NCBI RefSeq assembly: GCF_003315035.1
Contig: NZ_QNRE01000001.1
Span: 283,224-347,223, forward strand
Source: Nocardia puris
GTDB lineage: Bacteria; Actinomycetota; Actinomycetes; Mycobacteriales; Mycobacteriaceae
DNA length: 64,000 nucleotides
Direction: 5' to 3'
A model generated the notes under the pieces. It was not told the origin of the DNA, made no database searches, and saw nothing but the letters and a program-made list of their open reading frames with translations. Below, piece by piece: positions 1 through 8,040 of this stretch. The translations under genes were made by a program, and so were the position numbers. Every line of letters starts with the position of its first letter. Position 1 is the stretch's first letter.

Positions 1-731
1 TTGAGGATGACATTGTCGGGGCACAGATCCGACGGGCTGAAGGCGCGGAAGCGGCCCGAGGCGAACAGCCGGTTGCCGCGCACGATGCGCTCGGCGATCT
101 CACCGGGCACCTCGATGCCCAGCTCGCGCCGCAACAGGCCCGGCACCTCGGCGATGGCGGTCTCGGCCTGCTGGGCGATGCCGTCGACCCGGTGCACCAC
201 CTCCACCCGGCGCAGCAGGGCGACGAAATCGGCCTCGCGACCCACGGTGGCGGCGTGCATGCGGCCCATCGCCTGCGCGAACGCCATCAGCGCGTGGCGG
301 GTGGCGGGTTCCGCGCCGGAGCTCAGCACGTCGGTCATCCGGGTGTTCTCGCCGAGGTCGGAGAGGATCAGCAGGCGCTCGGGCAGGCTGTAGGCGATGA
401 GGTACGCACCGGGCCGCTGCTCGCGGCTGAGCGCGGTGGTGAACTGGTAGGAGACCGCCTCGCGCAGGAACGCCGAGTCGATGCTGGCGACGCCCGGCGC
501 CGGGCCGGCCTCGCGGCGGTCCTTGTCGGCCCCGCGGACCTGCTTCACGATCAGGGTGCGCGGTAGCGAGAAGGCGTTCTCCGCGACACGGACACGCAGG
601 ACTGTCGTCCTACCACTACCGCTGAGTTCCATCGGATCGCTCAGCTTCACCGGAGCACCCATTCGCTTTGTGAGCAACTGTTGTGCTGCGGACACGACTT
701 CGGCGGCGCGTTCGGCCAATAGTGCGGTCAT
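1..731 (-). CDS. Kinase-fold phosphotransferase (APH-like), C-terminus outside window
   Basis: The reading frame opens at an ATG at 731 and stays open to the left edge, so about 243 residues of the N-terminal part are visible. It begins MTALLAERAAEVVSAAQQ, has a KQVRG lysine segment near residue 60, and near residue 235 shows the segment SPSDLCPDN. This resembles the catalytic loop of aminoglycoside phosphotransferase/choline kinase-like proteins (HxDxxxxN), keeping the Asp and Asn but with Ser where His is usual. The substrate cannot be told; such proteins phosphorylate small molecules or are uncharacterised kinases. It diverges from the membrane protein gene that starts at 926, with a 194-bp spacer. 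I am fairly sure of the fold and not of the function. Confidence 0.6.
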   Translation of the reverse strand, partial: MTALLAERAAEVVSAAQQLLTKRMGAPVKLSDPMELSGSGRTTVLRVRVAENAFSLPRTLIVKQVRGADKDRREAGPAPGVASIDSAFLREAVSYQFTTALSREQRPGAYLIAYSLPERLLILSDLGENTRMTDVLSSGAEPATRHALMAFAQAMGRMHAATVGREADFVALLRRVEVVHRVDGIAQQAETAIAEVPGLLRRELGIEVPGEIAERIVRGNRLFASGRFRAFSPSDLCPDNVIL

Positions 732-925
732 CGCCTCTCAAGCTACTCGCATCTGGTCACTTCTAGCGAGCGGTTGCACAACCTTTCCGCTTCGCTCGGC
801 GTGTCTCGTCCCGTGGTGGCGGACGGCGCCCGGCTCGCTTGACACCATTGCACCCGTCCGGTTTTCTCATCGTGAACTGCTGTGCGCCACTTCGCAAACC
901 AGTCGCGTCGAAAGGTCTTCACACT

Positions 926-1957
926 GTGACCGACACACCGTCTCCCACGCCGAAAGACCCCTCCGGCGGCGCACCGCAGCAGGGCGGTGGGGAGCCATTT
1001 GCAGCCCCGCCCGGGCAGCACCAGTACCCGGGGCCCGGCGGGCAGCAATCGCCCCAGCAACAGCCCCCCGCGTCGGGTCCGCAGAGCGGTGATCCGTACC
1101 CGGCGCCCGCCCCTTACCCCGGCCCCGAGCCGCAGCCCGGCGGCCACGGCAGGCACGAGATGCCCGGCGGCGCGGGGTACCCGCAATTCGAGGGTCCCGG
1201 TGCGGCGCAGTACGGCAACGAGCCCGTCGAGCCACCGCCGCCGCTCGGACAGCAGCAGCCGGTGTACGGACCGCCCGGTACGGGTCCCGGTGCGCCACAG
1301 GGCCAGCCGGTGTACGGCTACCAGGCGGCGGCCGTGCCCGACCATCTCGACGTGGGCAACGCGATCAGCTGGGGACTGGAAAAGTTCCGTACGAATGTTG
1401 GTTCGTGGCTAGGAGTTACGGCGACAGGCGTCGTGATCTACCTGGTCTTCTTGGCGATCGTGCAGATCTTCGAACCGAATTCGCTGCTGCCGCTGCTGTT
1501 GCTGTTCCTGCTGGTGATGACCGGGGTGTGGTTGCTGCAAGCGGCCATGGTGCGCGGCGCGCTGTACCAAACCGACGGTGTGCGACCGCATTTCGGCTCG
1601 TTCTTCCGTATCCCCAACGCGGGCAACGTGCTGCTGACGGCGCTGCTGGCCGCGTTCGGCACCTGGCTCGGGCTGGCCCTGTGCGTGCTGCCGGGTCTCG
1701 CGGTCGGCGTGCTGTGCATGTTCGCGCTGCACTTCGTCGTCGATCAGGACATGGGCCCGATCGACGCGATCCGCTCCAGCGCGACGCTGGTGATCAACAA
1801 TGTCGTGCCCACCCTGCTGCTCGCACTCTCGGTCGCGATCCTGACCTTCTTCGGCCTGCTGCTCTGCGGGATCGGCTTGCTGGTGGCGGGCCCGGTGTCC
1901 GTGCTGGCCGTCTCCTACGGCTACCGCGTCCTGACGGGCCGCCCGGTCGCCCCCTGA
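926..1957 (+). CDS. Proline-rich N-terminal, polytopic membrane protein
   Basis: A 343-residue protein. I chose the GTG at 926 (MTDTPSPTPKDP...) because the upstream in-frame extension has non-native composition. Residues 1-150 are a Pro/Gly/Gln-rich cytoplasmic region of low complexity. Residues 170-340 hold about six hydrophobic helices, including stretches rich in Leu/Val around residues 172-195, 197-220 and 255-335. No catalytic motif is visible. Proteins of this layout are common in Nocardia and Mycobacterium and are annotated only as integral membrane proteins. A strong shared hairpin separates it from the convergent aspS. Function unknown. Confidence 0.75.
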   Translation: MTDTPSPTPKDPSGGAPQQGGGEPFAAPPGQHQYPGPGGQQSPQQQPPASGPQSGDPYPAPAPYPGPEPQPGGHGRHEMPGGAGYPQFEGPGAAQYGNEPVEPPPPLGQQQPVYGPPGTGPGAPQGQPVYGYQAAAVPDHLDVGNAISWGLEKFRTNVGSWLGVTATGVVIYLVFLAIVQIFEPNSLLPLLLLFLLVMTGVWLLQAAMVRGALYQTDGVRPHFGSFFRIPNAGNVLLTALLAAFGTWLGLALCVLPGLAVGVLCMFALHFVVDQDMGPIDAIRSSATLVINNVVPTLLLALSVAILTFFGLLLCGIGLLVAGPVSVLAVSYGYRVLTGRPVAP

Positions 1958-1970
1958 CCGGTCCGGTCCT

Positions 1971-2013
1971 ACACGGGTTCCGGTCCGGTGCGCGCACCGG
2001 ACCGGAACCGTGC
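1971..2013. terminator. Bidirectional hairpin terminator between convergent genes
   Basis: Perfect inverted repeat with 16-nt arms (1976-1991 and 1994-2009; the left arm begins GGTTCCGG) and a 2-nt loop. The stem can be extended by a few pairs around one bulged G. It lies between the stop of the membrane protein gene and the stop of aspS, so it can serve both strands. No U tract follows, which is normal for high-GC actinobacteria. Confidence 0.8.
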
Positions 2014-2015
2014 GA

Positions 2016-3794
2016 TCAGTCGGCCTTCTTCGCCTCGTCCGGCTTGACGTCCAGTCCGGCTTCCTTGCGCTGCTGCGCGGTGATCGGGGCCGGGGCGTCG
2101 GTGAGCGGGTCGGCGCCGCCGCCGGTCTTCGGGAACGCGATGACCTCGCGGATCGAGTCCAGCCCGGCCAGCAGCGCGGTGACGCGGTCCCAGCCGAAGG
2201 CGATGCCGCCGTGCGGGGGCGCGCCGTAGGCGAACGCGTCGAGCAGGAAGCCGAACTTCTCCTGCGCCTCCTCGTGGCTGATGCCCATCACCTTGAACAC
2301 CCGCTCCTGCACGTCGCGGCGGTGGATACGGATCGAGCCGCCGCCGATCTCGTTGCCGTTGCACACGATGTCGTAGGCGTAGGCCAGCGCCGAGCCCGGG
2401 TCGGTGTCGAAGGTGTCCAGCGATTCCGGCTTGGGCGAGGTGAACGCGTGGTGCACCGCCGTCCACGCCGAATGCCCCAGCGCCACATCGCCGCTGGCGG
2501 TGGCGTCATCGGCGGGCTCGAACAGCGGCGCGTCCACGATCCACACGAACGACCAGGCGTTCTCGTCGATCAGGCCGACCTTGCGGGCGATCTCGCCGCG
2601 CGCCGCGCCCAGCAGCGCGCGCTGCGCCTTGGCCGGGCCCGCCGCGAAGAACACGCAGTCGCCGGGCACCGCGCCCACGTGCTTGGCCAGGCCCTCACGC
2701 TCGGCGTCGCTGAGGTTCTTGGCGACCGGACCGCCGAGCGTGCCGTCCTCGCCGATCAGCACGTAGGCCAGGCCCTTCGCGCCGCGCTGCTTGGCCCACT
2801 CCTGCCAGGCGTCGAGCTGGCGGCGGGGCTGGCTCGCGCCGCCCGGCATCACGACCGCGCCCACGTACGGCGCCTGGAACACGCGGAACGGCGTGTCCTC
2901 GAAGTACTCGGTGCACTCGGTGATCTCGACGCCGAACCGCAGGTCGGGCTTGTCGGAGCCGAAGCGGCGCATGGCCTCGGCGTAGGTCATGTGCGGGATC
3001 GGGGTGGGGATGTCGTGGCCGATGAGCTTCCACAGCGCGACCAGGATCTCCTCGGCCAGCAGGATCACGTCCTCCTGGCGCACGAAGCTCATCTCGATGT
3101 CGAGCTGGGTGAACTCGGGCTGGCGGTCGGCGCGGAAGTCCTCGTCGCGGTAGCAGCGCGCGATCTGGTAGTACCGCTCGATACCGCCGACCATGAGCAG
3201 CTGCTTGAACAGCTGCGGACTCTGCGGCAGCGCGTAGAAGCTGCCCGGCTGCAGGCGGGCGGGCACCAGGAAGTCGCGCGCGCCCTCGGGGGTGGAGCGG
3301 GTCAGCGTGGGGGTCTCGACCTCGACGAACTCGTGGCGGGCCAGCACCTCGCGGGCGGCGGCGTTGACCTTGGACCGCAGGCGGATGGCGTGACCGGGCA
3401 CGTCGCGGCGCAGGTCCAGGTACCGGTACTTGAGGCGGGCTTCCTCGCCGGGCTGCTCGTCGAGCTGGAACGGCAGCGGCGCGCTCTCGTTCAGCACCTC
3501 GAGCGAGGTGACGTTCACCTCGATCTGCCCGGTCGGCAGCTCGGGGTTCTCGTTGCCGTCGGGCCGCTGCTCCACCACGCCGGTGACGAGCACGCAGTAC
3601 TCCGCGCGCAGGCGGTGCGCCTGTTCGGCGGCCGCGCCCTCGCGGAACACCACCTGCGCCACCCCGGACGCGTCGCGCAGATCGATGAAGATCACGCCAC
3701 CGTGGTCGCGCCTCCGGGCCACCCATCCGGAGAGGGTGACGGTCTGACCGGCGTGCTCGCTTCGCAGCGAACCAGCCAAGTGGGTGCGCAGCAC
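2016..3794 (-). CDS. aspS: Aspartyl-tRNA synthetase
   Basis: A 592-residue class II aminoacyl-tRNA synthetase that charges tRNA-Asp. It is close to full-length mycobacterial AspS throughout. Visible parts are the N-terminal OB-fold anticodon domain ([10 protein letters not shown] around residue 25), the catalytic core ([20 protein letters not shown]), the bacterial GAD insertion, and the C-terminal motif 3 block GIAFGWDR. The start is a GTG at 3794 with AAAGGA 6 nt upstream. His31 and Gly80 sit at positions that, in other bacteria, go with non-discriminating AspRS enzymes that also make Asp-tRNA-Asn for amidation by GatCAB; this is inference from family knowledge. It diverges from the zinc peptidase gene. 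Confidence 0.97.
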   Translation of the reverse strand: MLRTHLAGSLRSEHAGQTVTLSGWVARRRDHGGVIFIDLRDASGVAQVVFREGAAAEQAHRLRAEYCVLVTGVVEQRPDGNENPELPTGQIEVNVTSLEVLNESAPLPFQLDEQPGEEARLKYRYLDLRRDVPGHAIRLRSKVNAAAREVLARHEFVEVETPTLTRSTPEGARDFLVPARLQPGSFYALPQSPQLFKQLLMVGGIERYYQIARCYRDEDFRADRQPEFTQLDIEMSFVRQEDVILLAEEILVALWKLIGHDIPTPIPHMTYAEAMRRFGSDKPDLRFGVEITECTEYFEDTPFRVFQAPYVGAVVMPGGASQPRRQLDAWQEWAKQRGAKGLAYVLIGEDGTLGGPVAKNLSDAEREGLAKHVGAVPGDCVFFAAGPAKAQRALLGAARGEIARKVGLIDENAWSFVWIVDAPLFEPADDATASGDVALGHSAWTAVHHAFTSPKPESLDTFDTDPGSALAYAYDIVCNGNEIGGGSIRIHRRDVQERVFKVMGISHEEAQEKFGFLLDAFAYGAPPHGGIAFGWDRVTALLAGLDSIREVIAFPKTGGGADPLTDAPAPITAQQRKEAGLDVKPDEAKKAD

Positions 3795-3958
3795 GGGATT
3801 CCTTTCGACGACGCTTCACACCGGGGAGGGTGTGCGACCAGGTGCGGCAACCATCGTAGTTAGACACGTTCGGCAAGTGGAAACCGATATCCGTCCCGCC
3901 GTGTCAAGCTGTAGCCGACAGTTAGCGAGGCGCCGCGACGCCGGTCAATGGGAGCACC

Positions 3959-4885
3959 ATGACGTTCAACGAGGGGATGCAGATCGATCCGAACCGGGCC
4001 TCGTCCGGTGGCGGGCCGGGGATGGGCGGCAAGCTGGCGCTCGGCGGCGGCGCGACGGGCCTGATCGTGCTGGTCCTGACGCTGCTGCTGGGCGGCGATC
4101 CGGGTTCGGTGCTGGGGCAGTTCACCGGCGCGCAGAGCACCGAGCAGTCCCAGCCCGGCACCCAGGGCACGCCCGAACACTGCAAGACGGGCGCCGACGC
4201 CAACCGGTACGTCGACTGCCGGGTCGTCCTCACCGCGCAGAGCCTCGACGCGGTGTGGGCCACGGAACTGCCGAAGCAGACCGGTGAGCGCTACATCCAG
4301 CCCAAGGTGCGGTTGTTCTCGGGCGCGGTCGCCACCGGGTGCGGGCAGGCGTCCAGCGCCGTGGGCCCGTTCTACTGCCCCGCCGACCAGACCGCCTACT
4401 TCGACGCGAGCTTCTTCCAGGAGCTGGTAGACCGGTTCGGCGCCAGCGCGGGCCCGCTGGCGCAGGAGTACGTGGTGGCGCACGAGGTCGGCCACCATCT
4501 GCAGAACCAGCTCGGCGATCTCGGTCGCTCGCAACGGGATCCGCGCGGACCCGAGTCGGGCGCGGTGCGCACCGAACTCCAGGCCGACTGCTACGCCGGG
4601 ATCTGGGCGTACTACGCCGACAAGATGCCCGCGCCCGGCTCGGATCAGCCGTTCCTGAAGAAGTTGTCCGACAACGACATTCGCGACGCGCTGTCGGCGG
4701 CGGCCGCGGTGGGCGACGACCGCATCCAGCGCGCCGCGCAGGGCCGGGTGAACCCGGAGGCGTGGACCCACGGCAGCTCCGAGCAGCGGCAGAAGTGGTT
4801 CCTGGCCGGCTACCGGACGGGTCAGGTGAGCGCGTGCGACACCTTCTCCGCCCAGGACCTCGACAACCCGCCCGCCCTGCGCTGA
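3959..4885 (+). CDS. Neutral zinc metallopeptidase, YpfJ/Rv2575-like
   Basis: A 308-residue membrane-anchored protein. Residues 1-30 are Gly-rich and polar, one transmembrane helix lies at about 31-45, and the rest is extracytoplasmic. The zinc-binding HEVGH motif is at residues 175-179 and a downstream ELQAD segment near 206-210 supplies the third ligand region, as in the neutral zinc metallopeptidase family (E. coli YpfJ, M. tuberculosis Rv2575). Four or more Cys residues outside the membrane suggest disulfides. It lies next to aspS, as Rv2575 lies near Rv2572c. The substrate is unknown. A hairpin terminator follows at once. Confidence 0.85.
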   Translation: MTFNEGMQIDPNRASSGGGPGMGGKLALGGGATGLIVLVLTLLLGGDPGSVLGQFTGAQSTEQSQPGTQGTPEHCKTGADANRYVDCRVVLTAQSLDAVWATELPKQTGERYIQPKVRLFSGAVATGCGQASSAVGPFYCPADQTAYFDASFFQELVDRFGASAGPLAQEYVVAHEVGHHLQNQLGDLGRSQRDPRGPESGAVRTELQADCYAGIWAYYADKMPAPGSDQPFLKKLSDNDIRDALSAAAAVGDDRIQRAAQGRVNPEAWTHGSSEQRQKWFLAGYRTGQVSACDTFSAQDLDNPPALR

Positions 4886-4892
4886 CACCACC

Positions 4893-4923
4893 CGCGCGGC
4901 CGCCCTCGACGGGCGGCCGCGCG
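4893..4923 (+). terminator. Hairpin terminator after the zinc peptidase gene
   Basis: Perfect 13-bp GC-only inverted repeat (4893-4905 and 4911-4923) with a 5-nt TCGAC loop, starting 8 nt after the stop codon, followed by TGTCGT. Confidence 0.75.
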
Positions 4924-5001
4924 CTGTCGTGTCCGCCCGTCGTGGCGTAATGTGCTGGCCGGGTGGGCGTTCGGCCACCGCTCTCGAGTAAGGAAGCTGC
5001 C

Positions 5002-5526
5002 ATGCGAAGAACTGCGTCGGCTCTGCTGGTCGTGGCGTTCGCGCTGGTGACGGGTTCGGGTCTGACCGCGGCCGAACCCCCGCGCACCACGCCCGAGGAC
5101 AAGGGACTCGCGCTGGTCACGCTGACGACGCTGCCCGACGGCTGGGACGGCCGCACCGATCTGCGCCCCCAGCTCGAGGTCTTCGGCGATGCCAGCGCCC
5201 ACCGTTACCCGGATGCCGTTGCGCCCGAACGCGATCCGGACACTCCGGCGAAGCAGGTGCGCGGGTCGGTCCCGAAAGAAGCGCTCGACGAGGCGATCAC
5301 CGAGATCCGCGCGCTCGCCGAGGTGGACCTCGGCATCCCGACCTCGGCCGACAACAACTCGGGCTCCCAGATCATCGACGTCATGCCCGAGAATCCCGGC
5401 GAGGACGTTCACCTGATCCTGTACTCGCCCGGCAACGACGAGGGCCTCACCGACGACCACAAGGCCGCCCGCGAGCGCTTCGCCGACGTCTACCGCGAAC
5501 TCATCGACGCGTTCAAGGCGGAGTAG
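5002..5526 (+). CDS. Small secreted protein of unknown function
   Basis: A 174-residue protein starting at ATG 5002 with AAGGAAG about 9 nt upstream. Residues 1-24 form a classical Sec signal peptide (MRRT, hydrophobic core, cleavage after a TAA/A-type site). The mature part is acidic and polar, without Cys or membrane segments, and ends in an amphipathic helix (EALDEAITEIRALAEVDLGI and a C-terminal ELIDAFKAE). I do not recognise the family. It stands alone downstream of the zinc peptidase, and its stop codon lies inside the first copy of an imperfect direct repeat. Confidence 0.7.
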   Translation: MRRTASALLVVAFALVTGSGLTAAEPPRTTPEDKGLALVTLTTLPDGWDGRTDLRPQLEVFGDASAHRYPDAVAPERDPDTPAKQVRGSVPKEALDEAITEIRALAEVDLGIPTSADNNSGSQIIDVMPENPGEDVHLILYSPGNDEGLTDDHKAARERFADVYRELIDAFKAE

Positions 5527-5641
5527 GGGCGCCGCCGTCGGGCGACGAACCCTGGCACTGCGGGTGGCGTGAGCCGCCTTTTTGAGGCCGAGTAGGGGCA
5601 CCGTCGGCGGCGGCCCCCTGTCGACACGGGTGGCGTGAGCC
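5521..5641. repeat. Imperfect direct repeat covering the 3' end of the secreted protein gene
   Basis: GAGTAGGGGC at 5521-5530 recurs at 5590-5599, and CGGGTGGCGTGAGCC at 5561-5575 recurs at 5627-5641, giving two units of about 55 nt with diverged GC-rich centres. The first unit contains the stop codon of the upstream gene. It looks like a local duplication of the gene tail; no coding role is seen. The rest of 5642-5806 shows no gene. Confidence 0.6.
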
Positions 5642-5806
5642 TCCGTCACGGCGCTGGTGCAGGAGCGCGGCTCCGAAATGACAGGTCGCAACCGGTTCCG
5701 CTGGCGACGACCGGATCCGCCCTCCCGCAGCGAGGGACAGCCAAAGGGTCCCCCCGGGCGAGAATCCTGCGATGCCAACCGGTTTCGCGACACATCCGAG
5801 AAACGA

Positions 5807-5840
5807 CGGTGCCCGTCACCCCGAAGGGCGACGGGCACCG
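5807..5840 (-). terminator. Hairpin terminator after the EspA-like gene
   Basis: Eleven-bp perfect arms (5807-5817, CGGTGCCCGTC, and 5830-5840, GACGGGCACCG) around a short loop that can pair further, 15 nt downstream of the stop codon of the minus-strand EspA-like gene. Confidence 0.75.
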
Positions 5841-5855
5841 AGTGCGTTTCCCCCG

Positions 5856-7505
5856 CTAGAACTGGTCCTGCTCGTAATCGGAGCTGAGCAGTTCGTCGGT
5901 GTGGGTGGCGCCGATGACGTCGGGGGTCGACTCGCCGAGCGGGCCCGTGAGATCGTCGTTGCCCGTGCGGCTCTGGTAGGGCTGCACGTTGCGGCCGTGC
6001 TCGTCGTCGTCGTTCTGCCGACCCGCGCCTGCCGCGCCGGGGCCGCCCATGAACGAGCTACCAGCGCCCGCCGGCGTGGTGGACCCGCCGAGACCGGGAA
6101 TGGTCGCGCCGGGCAGGCCCATCGGGCGCGCCGACGGGATCGCCACACCGGGCAGACCGGTGACCGGGCGCGCGCCCGAACCGGGGCCGGGGCCGCCGGG
6201 GCCGGGACCCGGACGGCCGGGCGTACCGATCAGACCGGGCGAACCCGGGCCCGGGGAGCCGGGGGTGTTGAGCGAGGACGGCAGCGTCGACGTGGACGGC
6301 GAGCCGGTGTTGAGTCCGCTCGGGTTGGTGCTCGCGGCCTGCGTCGCGGTCTCCTGCGCCTGCGCGAGCAGCGGCTCGCCGATGTTCTGCACGGCGGCCT
6401 GGGCGACCTCCTGCGGCGCGGGCAGCCCGCTCTGGCCCAGCAGCTGCGACACCACGCCGTTGAGTTCGGCGGTCTTGCCCGCCAGATCCCCGCGGGTGGT
6501 GTTCACGATCGTCACGGCCTGGCCGAGGTGTTCGGTCGCCGTCGCGATGATCGCGGCCTGGCCGGGCGGGGTGAGGATCACCGGCGCCATGGCGGTGGCC
6601 TGCGCGGCGAACGAGCCAGCGACGGTCAGCAACTGCGCGTTGCCCTGCTGCACCACCGCAGCCGCGCGCTGGGTGAGCTCGGAGATGTCGAAGCCGCGCT
6701 GGCTGGTCTCCTGTCCCTGCGCCTGCGCCTCCTGGCCCGCGATCTGCGCCTGGCGCGAGGCCTGGCCCTCCCACAGCTGCTCGACGGTGGCGAGGCTGCC
6801 CTTGCCGACCTGCATGGCCATCTCGATGACCTGCGAGGACTGGTTGAGGATCGCGGTCGGGTCCAATGCGCCGAGCACGCCGGTGCCGAAGCTCTGCAGC
6901 AGTTCCAGGATCGGCTGGAACAGCAGGTCGACGCCGGGCAGCGCCGGCACCTGCAGCCCGCTCATCAGCGCGCCGATCGGATCGGCGGGCAGTTCGGGCA
7001 GCGTCGGCAGCGGCGAGGATTCGCCCGCGGTGGGGCTCGCGGTGGCCGAATCACCGCCGCCACCCCCACCCAGCAGGCCGCTGGCCGGGGCGATGAGGTT
7101 CTGCGCGGCGTCCTGCGCCTGTTCGGCCGCGTGGCTGATGGCGTTGTTCGCGCCGGCCAGCAGATTGTCGACGTCGGCGGAAACGCCGCCGAGGATGTCC
7201 TGCGGGTCGGGAGCGGAACCGCCGCCCAACCCGCCGAGGCCGCCCAGGCCCGCGGGCGTGGTGGCCAGGCCCGGCGAATCCTCGCCGACCTTGCGCGACA
7301 GCAGGAATTCGGGCGCCTCGACCGGCGGGATGTCCTCGGGCAGCTGGGTCAGCGGCACGTCGACGATCGCCTGATCGGTCGGGATGGCGGTGCTCTGCGG
7401 CGCGGCGGGGGCGTGCGAGGCCGCGGTCGCGTGGTCGAGCGATTCGGCGCCGGGCTCGGACGGCGGCGCGATGAGTCCGGTGGGCGAACTGTCCAGTGGT
7501 TTCAT
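5856..7505 (-). CDS. EspA-like ESX-associated secreted protein
   Basis: A 549-residue protein; I prefer ATG 7505 over the GTG one codon upstream. It follows an EspC-like gene by 8 nt, its ribosome-binding GAGGGG overlapping that gene's stop codon, so the two are translationally coupled. Residues 1-160 are acidic and Gly-rich (GLGGLGGLGG). Residues 165-360 are Ala/Gln-rich and probably helical. Residues 365-470 are a collagen-like Pro-Gly tract, and the tail is polar and acidic (ending YEQDQF). The EspC-EspA pairing is the basis for the call (M. tuberculosis espA-espC-espD are exported through ESX-1); sequence similarity to EspA itself is weak. No secretion machinery is in the window. Role unknown, probably a type VII substrate. 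Confidence 0.55.
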   Translation of the reverse strand: MKPLDSSPTGLIAPPSEPGAESLDHATAASHAPAAPQSTAIPTDQAIVDVPLTQLPEDIPPVEAPEFLLSRKVGEDSPGLATTPAGLGGLGGLGGGSAPDPQDILGGVSADVDNLLAGANNAISHAAEQAQDAAQNLIAPASGLLGGGGGGDSATASPTAGESSPLPTLPELPADPIGALMSGLQVPALPGVDLLFQPILELLQSFGTGVLGALDPTAILNQSSQVIEMAMQVGKGSLATVEQLWEGQASRQAQIAGQEAQAQGQETSQRGFDISELTQRAAAVVQQGNAQLLTVAGSFAAQATAMAPVILTPPGQAAIIATATEHLGQAVTIVNTTRGDLAGKTAELNGVVSQLLGQSGLPAPQEVAQAAVQNIGEPLLAQAQETATQAASTNPSGLNTGSPSTSTLPSSLNTPGSPGPGSPGLIGTPGRPGPGPGGPGPGSGARPVTGLPGVAIPSARPMGLPGATIPGLGGSTTPAGAGSSFMGGPGAAGAGRQNDDDEHGRNVQPYQSRTGNDDLTGPLGESTPDVIGATHTDELLSSDYEQDQF

Positions 7506-7513
7506 CACGCCCC

Positions 7514-7831
7514 TCAGATCTGCGTCGCCTGGACGTTCAGCGCGCCCGCGTTGTCACCGTCGGTGGTCTCGTACAGCGAGGCGGCGTTGAACGCCTTGTA
7601 GGACAGGTCGGAGTACTTCGCGGACAGGTCGTGGATGTCCCTGGCCTGGAGTACCTGCGCGGCGGCGAAGCTCAGCAGGTAGTCGGCGCCGATCAGGCCG
7701 AAGACCGGCGTGAGCGCCGAAACGCTGCCGACCAGGTCCATATTGGCGGCGCCCGAGATCTGCGCGGCGATCCCGGCGTTCTGTGCGGCGAACTCCCGTA
7801 CGCCATCGGTCTGTACTGAGACTTCGGTCAT
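7514..7831 (-). CDS. EspC-like type VII secretion target (DUF2580 family)
   Basis: A 105-residue protein starting at ATG 7831 (a GTG lies one codon upstream) behind GGGGGG. It begins MTEVSVQTDGVREFAAQNAG and is mostly helical, fitting the DUF2580/EspC family of helix-turn-helix proteins exported by ESX systems. Near the C-terminus a YETTD segment fits the YxxxD/E export signal of type VII substrates. It is co-transcribed with the downstream EspA-like gene and diverges from a dehydrogenase gene at 8041. In mycobacteria EspC is secreted with EspA; heterodimer formation here is inference. Confidence 0.75.
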   Translation of the reverse strand: MTEVSVQTDGVREFAAQNAGIAAQISGAANMDLVGSVSALTPVFGLIGADYLLSFAAAQVLQARDIHDLSAKYSDLSYKAFNAASLYETTDGDNAGALNVQATQI

Positions 7832-7997
7832 CACATGCCCCCCATTCGTCGTGTGCGTGTACGTCTTGTCGAAACGTCAGAAACGACTGTGCCGTCGGGC
7901 AGTTGGGACCGCCCGAGGAGGCGACGTCGCCCCGGTGTGGTCAATATAGCCGACCCTTCGGACAGTTTTCGAGCCGATCCGCGGGCTCCGACAGAAC

Positions 7998-8028
7998 TAG
8001 AACTTGTTGCAAATTAGAACAAGTTCTA
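7998..8028 (+). promoter_or_regulatory. Two tandem KstR-type operators
   Basis: TAGAACTTGTTGCA at 7998-8011 and TAGAACAAGTTCTA at 8015-8028 each fit TnnAACnnGTTnnA, the motif bound by KstR, the TetR-family repressor of cholesterol catabolism in mycolic-acid actinobacteria. Together they also form an 11-bp inverted repeat with a 9-nt spacer. The second site overlaps the probable -10 box of the dehydrogenase gene, as expected for repression. The spacer is shared with the divergent espC-like gene, which could also be affected. Confidence 0.65.
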
Positions 8029-8032
8029 TATT
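8027..8032 (+). promoter_or_regulatory. Probable -10 box, leaderless transcript for the dehydrogenase gene
   Basis: TATATT at 8027-8032 lies 8 nt before the ATG at 8041, and no Shine-Dalgarno sequence precedes that ATG. Transcription probably begins at or next to the start codon, giving a leaderless mRNA of the kind common in actinobacteria. Confidence 0.5.
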
Positions 8033-8040
8033 CTTGCGCC

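Noticed and set aside
2010..3863. Long + strand open frame of over 600 codons opposite aspS
   Set aside because: It mirrors aspS codon structure in high-GC DNA, has no family similarity, and aspS on the other strand is unmistakable.
5772..7601. 609-codon + strand frame opposite the EspA-like gene
   Set aside because: Arg/Gly/Ala-rich translation without domain structure; the minus strand has the coupled EspC/EspA-like pair with ribosome-binding sites and a terminator.
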